DNA from: Leucobacter luti
GTDB lineage: Bacteria > Actinomycetota > Actinomycetes > Actinomycetales > Microbacteriaceae
Length of the DNA: 64,000 bases
Assembly: GCF_019464495.1 (NCBI RefSeq)
Contig: NZ_CP080492.1
Span: 2,542,001-2,606,000 of the forward strand
Direction of reading: 5' to 3'
Shown here: in pieces, positions 34,863 to 44,831 of the stretch
How the letters are laid out: the number at the start of each line of letters is the position of its first letter
Position numbering within the stretch: position 1 is the first letter of the stretch
The notes under the pieces: model-generated
What the model was told of the DNA's origin: nothing
What the model saw: the letters and a program-made list of their open reading frames with translations, nothing else
Database searches by the model: none
Translations under genes and position numbers: made by a program

Positions 34863-35584
34863 TGGTGCTGAAGAGGAATCACCTCGGCCGAGCTGCGGCG
34901 ACCGCGTTTCTTGGCGTGATGCTAGCAATAGGCGCGACGGCTTGTGCCGGAAGTGGAGAAGGAGACGTGCAAATGGCCCGGACGGTTGACGCTGGTGGAT
35001 TGACTCAGGACGAGGCCGGCGCTCTCTCGATTGAGGAGCAGTTCGATCTGGTGCGAGAGCGCGACGCCCGGATGCAGGAGCTCCTCACTGAGGCGCAGCT
35101 GGTAATCAGTGATGGCGTGTGGATTTGGGGACAGAAGGGCGCGGGCCCGATTGCTGGCCCGAATGCCTGGGCGCTGCCCGGCATGGAGCTCGAGAACAGC
35201 TACTTTTTGCAGATGTGGAGAGGGACTCAACCTGCCGGCGCGACGGGTGCGAAGCAGGATCTCGACCCGATGCTTGACTATTTCAAGGAACAGGGGTGGG
35301 AGACCACCGTGCGCGAATCGAGCGGCCCAAACTTTGAAGCGGTTGCGGATACCGGCGAAGGCTTCCTCGTGAGCTGGAAAGTAAAGGCCAACGGCTTGTA
35401 CAACATGGAAGTAATGAGCCAGTCCTACTGGGGCGATTCACGGACGCTGCTGCACGAAATTGTTGACCGCATTCCGCCCGAGGAAACGGCCATCAATGAG
35501 TCTCTTCCGGGGGTGTATATCAGGTTCCCTGACTGGTCTGATCCCGTCGACTATGCCCCGAACCTGCAGGATCACGGCGAGTGA
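34862..35584 (+). CDS. lipoprotein, putative immunity protein, copy 1
   Basis: 240 aa from the ATG at 34862, whose A is the last base of the hydrolase stop (TGATG). Basic n-region, hydrophobic core AAATAFLGVMLAIGATAC with the lipobox Cys near residue 28, then a soluble domain: GLTQDEAGALSIEEQFDLVR, AQLVISDGVWIWGQK, EAVADTGEGFLVSWKVKANG, ending YAPNLQDHGE. Coupling to the effector and surface anchoring suggest it protects the producer. A close paralogue follows. I do not recognise a named family. Confidence 0.78.
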   Translation: MVLKRNHLGRAAATAFLGVMLAIGATACAGSGEGDVQMARTVDAGGLTQDEAGALSIEEQFDLVRERDARMQELLTEAQLVISDGVWIWGQKGAGPIAGPNAWALPGMELENSYFLQMWRGTQPAGATGAKQDLDPMLDYFKEQGWETTVRESSGPNFEAVADTGEGFLVSWKVKANGLYNMEVMSQSYWGDSRTLLHEIVDRIPPEETAINESLPGVYIRFPDWSDPVDYAPNLQDHGE

Positions 35585-35653
35585 TGCGTCGCCTGCCAGA
35601 TTCGTTCTGCACTGATTGCTGCGTCGAGCGCGTGCGCGCTGAGACTCAGCTGC

Positions 35654-36388
35654 TTGGACACTGATCTGGTGCTTGGCATCAAGGCGGCCGCTCGGATCGT
35701 AGCGACAGTGCTGCTGGGCACACTGGTGGCGACGGGCGCCGTTTCGTGCGCCCCAGGCGGACTCGGAAGCGGCGGAGCTTCTCGGAACGCTGATGCCGGT
35801 GGATTAACTCAGCACGAAGCAGGCGCGCTCTCGCTTAAGGAGCAGTTTGATCTGGTGCGGGAGCGGGACGCCCGGATGCAAGACCTACTCACCGAGGCGC
35901 AGCTGGTGATCAGTGATGGCGTGTGGATATGGGGGCAGAAGGGCGGGGCCCCGGTACTGGGCCCGAACGCCTGGGCGCTGCCCGGCATGGAGCTCGAGAA
36001 CAGCTACTTTTTGCAGATGTGGAGAGGAACTCGGCCCGCGGGCGCTACCGGAGCCAAGCAGGATCTCGAACCGATGCTTGACTATTTCAAGGCGCAGGGG
36101 TGGGAGACCACCGTGCGCGAATCGAGCGGACCAAACTTCGAAGCGGTTGCGGATACCGGCGAAGGCTTCTTCGTGAGCTGGAAAGTGAAGGCCAACGGCA
36201 TTTACAACATGGAAGTGATGAGCCAGTCCTACTGGGGCGACTCACGGACGCTTCTGAAGGAAATCTCCAGTCGGGTTCCTGAGTCTGAATACGACAAGGA
36301 AGAGTCAGCTCCGGGCGAGTATCTACCGTTCCCTGACTGGTCCGATCCGATCGTGTACACCCCAAACCTCCAGGATCACGGCGAGTGA
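35654..36388 (+). CDS. lipoprotein, putative immunity protein, copy 2
   Basis: 244 aa from the TTG at 35654; a GTG five codons later (35669) aligns better with copy 1 and may be the true start. Lipobox region LVATGAVSCAP. The mature part is very similar to copy 1 (EQFDLVRERDARMQ, LPGMELENSYFLQMWRGT and NMEVMSQSYWGDSRTLL are shared), but the C-terminal segment diverges (SSRVPESEYDKEESAPGEY). About 40 bases after the stop (GATGCG[T/G]CGCCTGCCAGATTCG) are also duplicated, so the repeat unit included 3' flank. Confidence 0.78.
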   Translation: MDTDLVLGIKAAARIVATVLLGTLVATGAVSCAPGGLGSGGASRNADAGGLTQHEAGALSLKEQFDLVRERDARMQDLLTEAQLVISDGVWIWGQKGGAPVLGPNAWALPGMELENSYFLQMWRGTRPAGATGAKQDLEPMLDYFKAQGWETTVRESSGPNFEAVADTGEGFFVSWKVKANGIYNMEVMSQSYWGDSRTLLKEISSRVPESEYDKEESAPGEYLPFPDWSDPIVYTPNLQDHGE

Positions 36389-36469
36389 TGCGGCGCCTGC
36401 CAGATTCGCTTTGCGCCGATTGGGGCGCACGAAACTCTCGCCCGCAGTCCCCGGGCGGATGCGACCACC

Positions 36470-36559
36470 ATGGCATTTCCTGCTGGCCTGCACCTCAGCT
36501 TCTCTGACTGCTCCGATCTGCTCGACTACACTCCAAACCTGCAGGATCACATTTCCTGA
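36470..36559 (+). pseudogene. remnant of a third immunity-lipoprotein copy
   Basis: The frame at 36470-36559 ends LHLSFSDCSDLLDYTPNLQD followed by HIS and TGA. This matches the extreme C-terminus of copies 1 and 2 (FPDWSDPVDYAPNLQDHGE and FPDWSDPIVYTPNLQDHGE). Only about 20 codons are left; everything upstream of this segment is lost, leaving the duplicated flank of copy 2 directly before it. Confidence 0.7.
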
Positions 36560-36588
36560 AGTCTCCGTATCTGTGAGGACCCGCGCGT

Positions 36589-39500
36589 ATGAAACTGAAG
36601 CTCACACTGGTTGTCCCGCAAGGCGGACACCAGGACGTCACGCTGTCCTGCGATGTGACGGCAACAGTCGGGGACGCGGCGCGCGCGCTTATTCGCGCGG
36701 GGGCAGGCAGCGATCCGCGCCTCGTCGCACCGGCACGCACCCGACTGCTGCCGTTGACGCTGCGCGGCCGTGCGGGCGACTCAGGGGCAATGACCTTGCT
36801 GGACCCGCAGTCCCCGATCGCGTCTTCAGGGCTGCAATCGGGGTGGATCGTCGAGGCAGTTCCCGAGTTTGGCAATCGCCCCGACGAGCGCCGGATGATC
36901 GAAATCGCCGGCTACGTCGAAGTGTTGAGTGGGATCCATGCGGGCACCAGCTACAGCCTGATCGCCGGCACGAACACGATCGGCCGTGAGCAGAGCAGCC
37001 GAGTGCACCTGAGCGATACGAGTGTGTCGCGCAGGCATGCGGTGGCGGAGATCACCCCAGGGAAACCAGGGATCGTCCTCCGCGATCTCGGTTCCGCAAA
37101 CGGGATCGTGGTGGGAGATTCCAATTCGGGAGCCTCACTCGCCGAGTTGCGTATTGATCGGCCCAGCGAGATTACGCTGGGAACTGTCACACTGCGGATT
37201 ACTCCTGGCCCGCCGCAGGCGACGCCTGAGGTCCTGTCGCATCGTGTCATGCACACGCGGGCACCGCGCCTCGCTCCCGTGTTCCCAGCGTCAGCGCGTG
37301 AACTCCCAGCGCCCCCGCAGCCAGCGACTCCGAACCGGATCCCGATGCTTGCGATGCTCGCCCCGATGATGATGGGCGGCGTGATGTTCGCCATCACACA
37401 GTCACCGATGAGCCTCATGATGGTGGCGTTCTCGCCGCTCATGATGATTGGATCCTGGGTGGACGGCAAGCTCGGTGGGAAACGCAAGCAGCAGCGGGAT
37501 CTCGCTCGATTCGTTGAGTCGCTCGCCGCTGATCGGGATGAACTCGGCGAGCTGCGGTCACAAGAAATTGAGGTGCGCGCATCGGAGACCCCCGCGATCG
37601 CTGAGATTGCCGATGCTGTGCAGCGTCGCAGCGGTCTGTTGTGGACGAGGCGGCCAGAGCACCGATCTTTCCTTGAGGTCCGGTTCGGAGACGGTGTGCT
37701 CCCGAGCCGCACAGAGATCACTCTGCCGGCCCGCGGGGACACCGAGCGACAGCAGTGGGATGAACTGCAGCGCGTGCGATCAGAGTTCGCGGAGGTCGCG
37801 CCGGTGCCGCTTCTTGAGCGTTTTGACCGGTGCGGATCCCTCGGCGTGGTCGGCGAGCGAATGTGGGCTGAGAGCATGGCACGCTCGCTTGTGATCCAGC
37901 TGGTGGGGCTGCATTCCCCGTCAGAGCTCGCGCTGGCCTGCTTCGCCTCCGAAGACCACGCGGAAGAGTGGGAGTGGCTGAAATGGCTGCCCCACGTTGA
38001 CGCCGTGACGAGTCCAGTCCCTGCCTGGCAGCTCGCTGACGACGTCTCGAGCTCCACCAAGCTCATCACCGCGCTGGAGGGACTCCTAGAAACGCGCCGC
38101 GCCGCCGCTGCGCGGCGGACCGTGCGCTCGCACCTCGACGCCGATACCCGAAATGATGACGCGCACGGCGTTGCCGTTGATGATCTGCCGACGATCCCCG
38201 CCGTCGTTGTGCTCGTGCTCGATCCCGGTTTGGTCGATCCCTCGCGCCTGATCTCCCTCGCAGAGGACGGCCCCGACTGCGGGATTCACCTCATCTGGGT
38301 CTCCGATCAGATCGACGGTCTGCCTGCGGCGTGCCGCACGTTCGTTGAGCTGGGGAGTGCGGCCGGCCGCGTGAGCTTTGTCCGATCCGGCAGTGAAGTC
38401 CAACTGCAGCGGCTCGAACCCGTTGCGTCCGTTCAGGCCCGCGAGCTCGCCAGACGGCTCTCCCCGGTCGAGGACACGAGCGCGCGCGTGCTTGACGAGA
38501 GCGACCTGCCTCGGGCCGTGCAATTGCGTGATCTGCACGGGACCGACCTGTTGGGCGGGGCGCAGCCCATCGTGCAAACCTGGATCGAATCCGGCAGCCT
38601 GACCTCGCACTGGGTGGCAGGTGCGGAGCGCGAGCCGATTTCACTCGCAGCTGTTGTTGGACAAAGCCCTGATGGCCCCGCGTCGATCGACCTCAGAGTC
38701 CACGGCCCGCACGCGCTTGTCGGTGGCACCACTGGCGCTGGCAAGTCGGAGTTCTTGCAGAGCTGGATTATGAGTATGGCGGCCCAGACCAGCCCGGATC
38801 GTCTCACGTTCCTGCTGGTGGACTACAAGGGCGGTGCAGCCTTCGCAGAGTGTGTTGATCTGCCGCACACTGTCGGCCTCGTCACTGACCTCAGCCCGCA
38901 CTTGGTGCGTCGAGCACTCACCTCCTTGCGCGCCGAGCTGCACTATCGCGAAGAACTGCTTGCCGCCCACGGGGCGAAGGACTTGATGACGATGGAGCGC
39001 CGCTCGGATGCCGCGGCTCCGCCCGTGCTCGTCATCGTGATCGATGAGTTCGCCGCGCTTGCCGGTGATGTGCCGGAGTTTGTGGACGGGGTGATCGACG
39101 TGGCCCAGCGCGGCCGCTCGCTCGGTCTGCACCTCGTGATGGCGACTCAGCGGCCCGCTGGCGTGATCACCGATAACCTGCGCGCGAACACGAACCTCCG
39201 GGTCGCGCTGCGCATGGCAGACGAATCTGACAGCTCCGACGTACTCGGAGTGAAGGATGCCGCGTTCTTTGCGGCGGAGACGCCCGGCCGCGGCGCCTTC
39301 AAGATTGGACCCGGTCGGATCGGCCACTTCCAGACCGGCTACATCGGCGGCAGGGCCTCGAACACTGATGCTGCGACGCCGATCGAGGTGCGACCGCTTG
39401 GGTTCCTCGAGGGGGAAGCATGGGACATCCCCGCTGAGCCCCGCCCGGCTCAGCGTCAGCGGGCGCGCCCGCCGCGTGACATTGAGCTGCTCCGCGACGG

Positions 39501-41239
39501 CATCGTCGAAGCTGCCCGGACTGCTCGCGTTGCGACCCCCGTCGGCCCTGGCTTGATGCACTTCCTGATTCGCTTGACTTCGGTACACTCTCGGCGCGCG
39601 CTGCAGGGACAGCTGCCGAGCGCGGGGATGCCGCGCTGATCGGGCTGCGCGACGAGCCGGAGAGTCAGGCTCAGCGCCCGGTAGCCATCGACCTCGAAGA
39701 GTCAGGCAACGTGGCGTTCATCGGAGCGAGCGGTACGGGCAAGACGAGCGCTCTGATGTCACTCGCCGCCGCCTTGAGCGCACAGGCCAGCACGGCACCG
39801 GTGCACATTTACGCCATTGATGCGGCAGGCGGGGCGCTCGACACGATCGACGAGCTCCCCACCGTCGGCGCGGTCGCGCCGCTGGCGAACACCGAGCTTA
39901 TGGAGCGCGTGCTGCGGCATCTGCTGGCGTGTATCGCTGAGCGTGGCGTGCGCTTCGCAGCCGCGCGTGCTGCGGGGCTGCGCGCGTTTCGGCGCACCTC
40001 CGAGGGGGCGCAGGAACCGAGAGTGGTGCTCCTGCTCGACGGATTTGCTGCGTTCCGCCAGGCGACGGAGACGATCGGCGGAGCCAACTCACCGTTGCAA
40101 ATGCTGGGCGAGATCATGTCTGCCGGGCGCTCCGTTGGTGTGCACGTGGTGCTCAGCAGCGACCGTCCAGGCGCAATCCCCGCTGGCATGTCTGCCGCGG
40201 TGCAGCAGCAGTATGTGTTCCGTCTCGCCAGCCCGCACGACTACGGGCAGCTGGGAGTGAATTCCGACACTCTCGAGAGCGCGCCTCCCGGTCGCGTAGT
40301 GCTCGCGGGCGCTGATGCCGAGATCCAGCTCGCTCAACTCAGTGGCGAGAGCGGATTGTCTGCGCAGGCCGAACGCATCGAAGAGCTCGCTGCCGAACTG
40401 CGCGCCTCCGGCGTCCAGCCCGCCGTCGTGGTGCGCAACGCCCCAGAGACCGTTCCGCTCGCGGAGCTGCCCGTGGAAGTCGGTGGGCGTCCGGTGTACG
40501 GCATCGCTACTGCAAGCTTCGATCCGGTGGGGCTTCCCGTCCGCGGGCTTGGCGTCATCGCGGGCCCCCAGGATCGGGAATCTCGACCGCTGCACGGAGT
40601 TGCGTACAGGGCTTGACCCGGTGGGCAGCCGCGCAGGGCGAGCACATCGATCGTGTGCTGCTCACATTTACGGCCGAGGGCCTCGCTGACTCGGGTGAGT
40701 GGGACGAAATCGCGGTGGGGGAAGAAGCAGTGCGGGAGCGCGCTCGCGCGCTCGTCCTCGCGCTCGGTGGGAAGCCTGCGCCTGGCAGCGGTGTGAGCGG
40801 AGGCATAATCGGAGGCATGATCGGCGCCCCGATTGGTGGCCCGATCGGTGGCGCACAGGCGGCGCAGGAGTCCGCTTCGGAGGTCGCGCCGGTGTTCCCA
40901 GCACCCGGACGACGGGGCGTGATCGTGGTCGAGCGCCCGGCCGATGCCGAGGGCACTGCGGCGCTGCCCGAGCTGATCGCGCTCGCCAAGGCCGCGCGTC
41001 GCTCCGGGGTCCTGGTGCTGTTCGAGTTTGAACAGGGGACGGGCAGCGCGATCTGGGACCTCTTCACCGCCTTGAAGCAGCCCACCTGGGGGTTGGCGCT
41101 GCAGCCGGACGACTCAGAAGGCCAGTCGCCGTTCCGGGAATCCTTCGGCCGTGTGAAGCGGGCGGATTTCCCGCCAGGACGTGGCTTCGCGGTTGCTGGA
41201 GGCCGGGTGACACCTGTGCACGTTGCGCTGCACAGCTGA
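36589..41239 (+). CDS. essC: FHA-EssC/EccC-type type VII secretion ATPase (two frame breaks)
   Basis: Three frames (stops at 39639, 40616, 41239) join into one 1550-aa protein if one base is added near 39533 (GCGAC to GCGGAC) and one in the C5 run at 40565-40569. Order: ubiquitin-like N-terminus (LKLTLVVPQGGHQDVTLS); FHA domain near 125-185 (IGREQSSRVHL, SVSRRHAVAE); two membrane helices near 245-285; FtsK domain 1 with Walker A GGTTGAGKSEFLQS and Walker B PVLVIVIDEFAAL; domain 2 with GASGTGKTSALMSL and VVLLLDGFAAF; domain 3 with the degenerate GPPGSGIST. The join restores RRPWLDALPDSLDFGTLSAR-like linker sequence. It powers export of the Esx proteins and hydrolase. No eccB, eccD, eccE or mycP is seen nearby. 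Confidence 0.85.
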
Positions 41240-41367
41240 GCATGGGATCGACTCGACCGCGTTCGGCGCGTGGGTATGGCATCCCTCAGGGCGCTGGAGT
41301 ACGCTGGTCACTTCTCCGCGCCCTCGGGCGTGACATCTAAATAGACAGTTCAATAGAAGGAGGCACG

Positions 41368-42363
41368 ATGAAAATCGAGCTGGTAACGCTGCGACAGATC
41401 GAACGCGAGAAGGAAATTCCGTTCGACGAACTCGTTGAGATTATTGAACAGGCCATCCAGTCTGCGTACCTGCGTCACGCGGAAAACAACAAGCTCCCGG
41501 TGCCCCGTGAATCTGAGGTGCGGGTGACGCTGGATCGCAAGTCCGGCGAGATCTCCGTGCTCGTGCCTGAACTCGATGACGAGGGTCAGGTGATTGGTGA
41601 GGCATACATCACGACCGATGAATTCGGCCGCGTCGCTTCGAGCGCGGCGAAGCAGGTCATCAACCAGCGCTTGCGCGACCTGACTGACGATGCAGTGCTG
41701 GGCAACTTCAAGGATCGCGAGGGCCAGGTCGTCTCCGGTGTTGTGCAGCAGGGGCCAAACCCGCGCATGGTGCATGTTGATCTGGGCGAACTTGAGGCGA
41801 TCCTGCCTCCTGAGGAGCAGGTGCCGGGCGAAAAGTACCCCCACGGGATGCGAATCCGCGTGTACGTGACGAGCGTGTCAAAGGGAACGAAGGGCCCGCA
41901 GGTCGTGGTGTCTCGCACCCACCCGGGTCTCGTGCGCAAGCTGTTCGAACGGGAAGTTCCCGAGCTCGCTGAAGGGCTCGTCGAGATCGTCTCTCTGGCT
42001 CGTGAAGCGGGTCACCGGTCAAAGGTTGCCGTGCGAGCAAAGCAGGCCGGCATCAATGCCAAGGGCACGTGCATCGGCGAGATGGGCAGCCGCGTGCGTG
42101 CCGTAATGGGCGAGCTCGGCGAAGAGAAGATCGACATCGTCGACTACTCACCTGAGCTGCCGAAGTTCGTTGCGAACGCGCTGTCGCCGGCAAAGGTCAC
42201 CGATGTATTTATGCTGAACGAGTCGCTGAAGCAGGTCCGTGCTCTGGTCCCTGATTTCCAGCTGTCGCTCGCGATTGGAAAAGAGGGCCAGAACGCTCGC
42301 CTCGCTGCGAAGCTGACGGGCGCGAAAATCGATATCCAGCCCGATTCGATCATGAACGACTAG
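41368..42363 (+). CDS. nusA: NusA, transcription termination/antitermination factor
   Basis: 331 aa, the short actinobacterial form. N-terminal RNAP-binding domain (KIELVTLRQIEREKEIPFDE), S1 domain near 115-180 (GQVVSGVVQQGPNPRMVHVD), KH1 (VAVRAKQAGINAKGTCIGEMG) and KH2 ending SLAIGKEGQNARLAAKLTG. The ATG has AAGGAGG eight bases upstream. In most bacteria rimP precedes and ylxR-infB follow; here essC precedes, and a terminator plus seven unrelated genes separate it from ylxR. Confidence 0.96.
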   Translation: MKIELVTLRQIEREKEIPFDELVEIIEQAIQSAYLRHAENNKLPVPRESEVRVTLDRKSGEISVLVPELDDEGQVIGEAYITTDEFGRVASSAAKQVINQRLRDLTDDAVLGNFKDREGQVVSGVVQQGPNPRMVHVDLGELEAILPPEEQVPGEKYPHGMRIRVYVTSVSKGTKGPQVVVSRTHPGLVRKLFEREVPELAEGLVEIVSLAREAGHRSKVAVRAKQAGINAKGTCIGEMGSRVRAVMGELGEEKIDIVDYSPELPKFVANALSPAKVTDVFMLNESLKQVRALVPDFQLSLAIGKEGQNARLAAKLTGAKIDIQPDSIMND

Positions 42364-42782
42364 TCCTTTCCGGATCCATGTTCGCTCTGGCGTGCTCAAA
42401 GCCGGGTCCCGGTGGGGCTCCGCACGCTTGATCTCGGCGGACGTGAAGTGGTCCGGTGCGCGCAGGTGACTCGCCGGAATCGATCATGACGGACTCCGCA
42501 TGTTCGGGCTGGTCGTCTGGCCAGCGTTCAGCCTTGCAGTACTGCCGCGGCAGTGCTGCAAGGCTGAGCGCGTTTTCGGGGGAGGCGTGTGCCTCCTGTC
42601 TCCAGTTCCTGGGTGCGTCCTGGCACGGGTGAAGTGCGCACACCGCACCATGTTGCGCAGTGCCGCGCTGCGCGGTGATGCTACCGTGGGGCGCAACCCC
42701 ACCGACATCCCACCGAACCCGCACCCGCGAATGCCGTCGCCTCTCCTGACGGCGCCACTTCCTCAGGACAGACCCGCACACC
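42364..42782. other. intergenic region downstream of nusA with terminator
   Basis: 419 bp with no credible gene. Contains the nusA terminator (42524-42577), a second small hairpin GGAGGC-GTGT-GCCTCC (42581-42596) and, towards the right end, the presumed promoter of the glutamate regulator operon. No clear -35/-10 pair could be fixed. Confidence 0.55.
42524..42577 (+). terminator. nusA terminator
   Basis: A 22-bp stem (arms 42525-42546 and 42549-42570; left arm starts CGTTCAGCCTTGCAG) with only two G-T mismatches that stay paired as G-U in RNA, followed by CGTTTTCG. A convincing intrinsic terminator, so nusA does not continue into ylxR-infB. Confidence 0.88.
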
Positions 42783-43454
42783 GTGAAGATACTGGTAATC
42801 GAAGACGACGACCGCGTCGCTGCTGCCCTGTGCGCATTCCTGCGGAAGTCCGGCTTTGATACTCTGCGCGCGGCAGACGGCGCGGCTGGCCTCGCGTGCT
42901 TGGACGCCGAAGTCGACGTGGTGTTGCTCGATCTGGGCCTTCCGGACGTTGACGGAATCGATCTGTGCCGCCGGATCCGTGCCCGCACCGGTGTGCCAAT
43001 TCTGATCGCGACTGCGCGCACCGATGTGCAGGATCGTATCCAGGGTCTCCGCGCGGGCGCTGACGACTTCCTCGTGAAACCCTACGACGTGCGCGAGCTC
43101 GTGGCGCGCATTGAAGCGGTCACGCGACGCGTCCGCGCGATGCCGCAGGAGGGTGACCACGCCGCGCCCATTGTGGTGTGCGGCGTCACCATCGACCTGG
43201 TCGCGCGCCAGGTCTCGACAGCAGCTGGCCCTATCGACCTCACGCCCAAAGAGTTCGACATTGTCGCCGTGCTCGCCCGTTACCCCGGAGTCGTGGTCCC
43301 GAGAGACCGCATCATTTTCGAGGTTTGGAATACCGAGTGGCATGCGTTTCAGCGCTCGCTCGAAGTGCATGTCGGTTCGATCCGGCGGAAAACTGGCCGC
43401 TCCGAACTGATCGAGACGATCCGCGGGGTCGGGTACAAGTTGCCGGTGACCTAG
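42783..43454 (+). CDS. gluR: OmpR-family response regulator, GluR-like
   Basis: 223 aa from the GTG at 42783. Receiver with EDDD at 7-10, phospho-acceptor Asp50 (VVLLDLGLPDVDG) and Lys in FLVKPYDVREL. Winged helix with DLTPKEFDIVAVLARYPGVV, ending IRGVGYKLPVT. Three bases before the kinase gene. The setting (kinase, binding lipoprotein, gluABCD) matches the GluR-GluK system known to control glutamate uptake in Streptomyces coelicolor; the symbol rests on that context. Confidence 0.8.
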   Translation: MKILVIEDDDRVAAALCAFLRKSGFDTLRAADGAAGLACLDAEVDVVLLDLGLPDVDGIDLCRRIRARTGVPILIATARTDVQDRIQGLRAGADDFLVKPYDVRELVARIEAVTRRVRAMPQEGDHAAPIVVCGVTIDLVARQVSTAAGPIDLTPKEFDIVAVLARYPGVVVPRDRIIFEVWNTEWHAFQRSLEVHVGSIRRKTGRSELIETIRGVGYKLPVT

Positions 43455-43457
43455 CCC

Positions 43458-44831
43458 ATGCGCAGACGGTTGGTCATCGTGTTCCTGATCCCCCTGCTTG
43501 GCGTGTTGGTGCTGCTCGGAGGCGGGTATGCCTGGAGTTCTGCGCAGAGCGTGCAGCAGACCTTCTTCGCAGAGAACGCCGGAGATCTCAGCTATTTCGT
43601 GACGAGCGCACGGCAGGCACTGAGCACGGGCAATTCCCTCGTGCTGGAGTCTGAAGTCGTGCGCTACGAAGAACTGTATGGCGCGCGGATCACGGTGGTG
43701 GACCGCACCGGGATTCCCTGGGAACTCAACGGTCGCGAGAGCCGGCTCGATGAAGAAACGCTCGCGCAGGTGAGTCTCGCGCTCTCCGGCCGACGCGGCG
43801 AGACCCCGCAGGCGGTGCTGCCCTGGTCAGCGGAAGAGATGACTCTGGTCGAGCCCGTCTTCACGGATGGCGACGTGATCGGAGCGGTGGTGTTGACGCA
43901 GTCGATGGCGGCGCCTCGCGGTGAGATCGTGCGGCACTGGGGCTGGCTCGCGGTGATCGCCGTTCTGGGCACCGGCGCTGGCGTGCTCGTGGTGCTGCGG
44001 CTTGCGCGGTGGGTGCTCCGTCCCGTGCAGCGCGTGGATGAGGCGATGGCCGCGATCGAGCACGGCGACATGGACGCCCGGATCGATGACGCAACCGGTC
44101 CGCCCGAACTGCAACGGATGATCGTGGTGTTCAACAACATGGCCGCCGAGATCGAGCGGGTGCTGGCGCGGCAGCAGGAGTTCACGCTCAATGCATCGCA
44201 CGAACTGCGCAACCCGCTGAACGCACTGCTCATGCGAGTTGAGATGCTGGCCACCGGGCTGCCTGAGTCTTGGGACGAGGACATCGAAGCGACCCGAGAA
44301 GAGGGGCGGCGGCTCGTCCGTATCCTCGACACCCTGCTGAGCCTCTCGAAGTCCGGCCACGGGGATCCCACGGTGCGCGCGGTTGACGTGAGCGAACTGG
44401 TGGCGAAGCGCGGGGAAGCCTGGCGCGAGGTTGCGGCCCGCTCAGGGGTGCGGATCCTGGTGCACGGTGAATCGGGGATCGTGTGCGCTACCGACGCGTT
44501 CGTCGTTGAGAGCGCGCTCGACGCGATCCTGGACAACGCCGTCAAGTTCTCTCCCACGGGGGGCCTCGTCGAGCTTGCCGCTGAACACACCGATGAGAGC
44601 GTGTGCATCGTGGTGCGGGACCACGGGCCAGGAGTGCCAGCGGCCGAGCTGGAATCGATGACGGATCGGTTCTGGCGCAGTTCCGGCACGCAGAACGTGC
44701 CGGGGTCCGGGCTGGGCCTCGCAATCGCTACTGACCTCCTCGCATCGATCGACGGCGGGCTGGAGATCGAGGAAGCCAGCGGAGGGGGCCTGCGAGTGAT
44801 CCTCCGGGTGCACAGAGAGGCGGAGCTATGA
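43458..44831 (+). CDS. gluK: sensor histidine kinase, GluK-like
   Basis: 457 aa. Helix 1 near 5-28 (IVFLIPLLGVLVLLGGGYAW), an extracytoplasmic sensor region of about 125 residues (FFAENAGDLSYFVTSARQAL), helix 2 near 157-178 (WLAVIAVLGTGAGVLVVLRL), HAMP, HisKA with His248 (LNASHELRNPLNALLMRVEM) and HATPase (DNAVKFSPTGGL, DHGPGVPAAE, GSGLGLAIATDLLASIDGG). Overlaps the TAXI binding-protein gene by four bases (ATGA), so a direct signalling partnership is likely. The external sensor domain could contact the liganded binding protein. Confidence 0.85.
   Translation: MRRRLVIVFLIPLLGVLVLLGGGYAWSSAQSVQQTFFAENAGDLSYFVTSARQALSTGNSLVLESEVVRYEELYGARITVVDRTGIPWELNGRESRLDEETLAQVSLALSGRRGETPQAVLPWSAEEMTLVEPVFTDGDVIGAVVLTQSMAAPRGEIVRHWGWLAVIAVLGTGAGVLVVLRLARWVLRPVQRVDEAMAAIEHGDMDARIDDATGPPELQRMIVVFNNMAAEIERVLARQQEFTLNASHELRNPLNALLMRVEMLATGLPESWDEDIEATREEGRRLVRILDTLLSLSKSGHGDPTVRAVDVSELVAKRGEAWREVAARSGVRILVHGESGIVCATDAFVVESALDAILDNAVKFSPTGGLVELAAEHTDESVCIVVRDHGPGVPAAELESMTDRFWRSSGTQNVPGSGLGLAIATDLLASIDGGLEIEEASGGGLRVILRVHREAEL

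Noticed and set aside
31610..41240. Prophage or integrative element around the type VII locus
   Set aside because: No integrase, attachment-site repeats, tRNA or phage genes; base composition looks like the neighbours.
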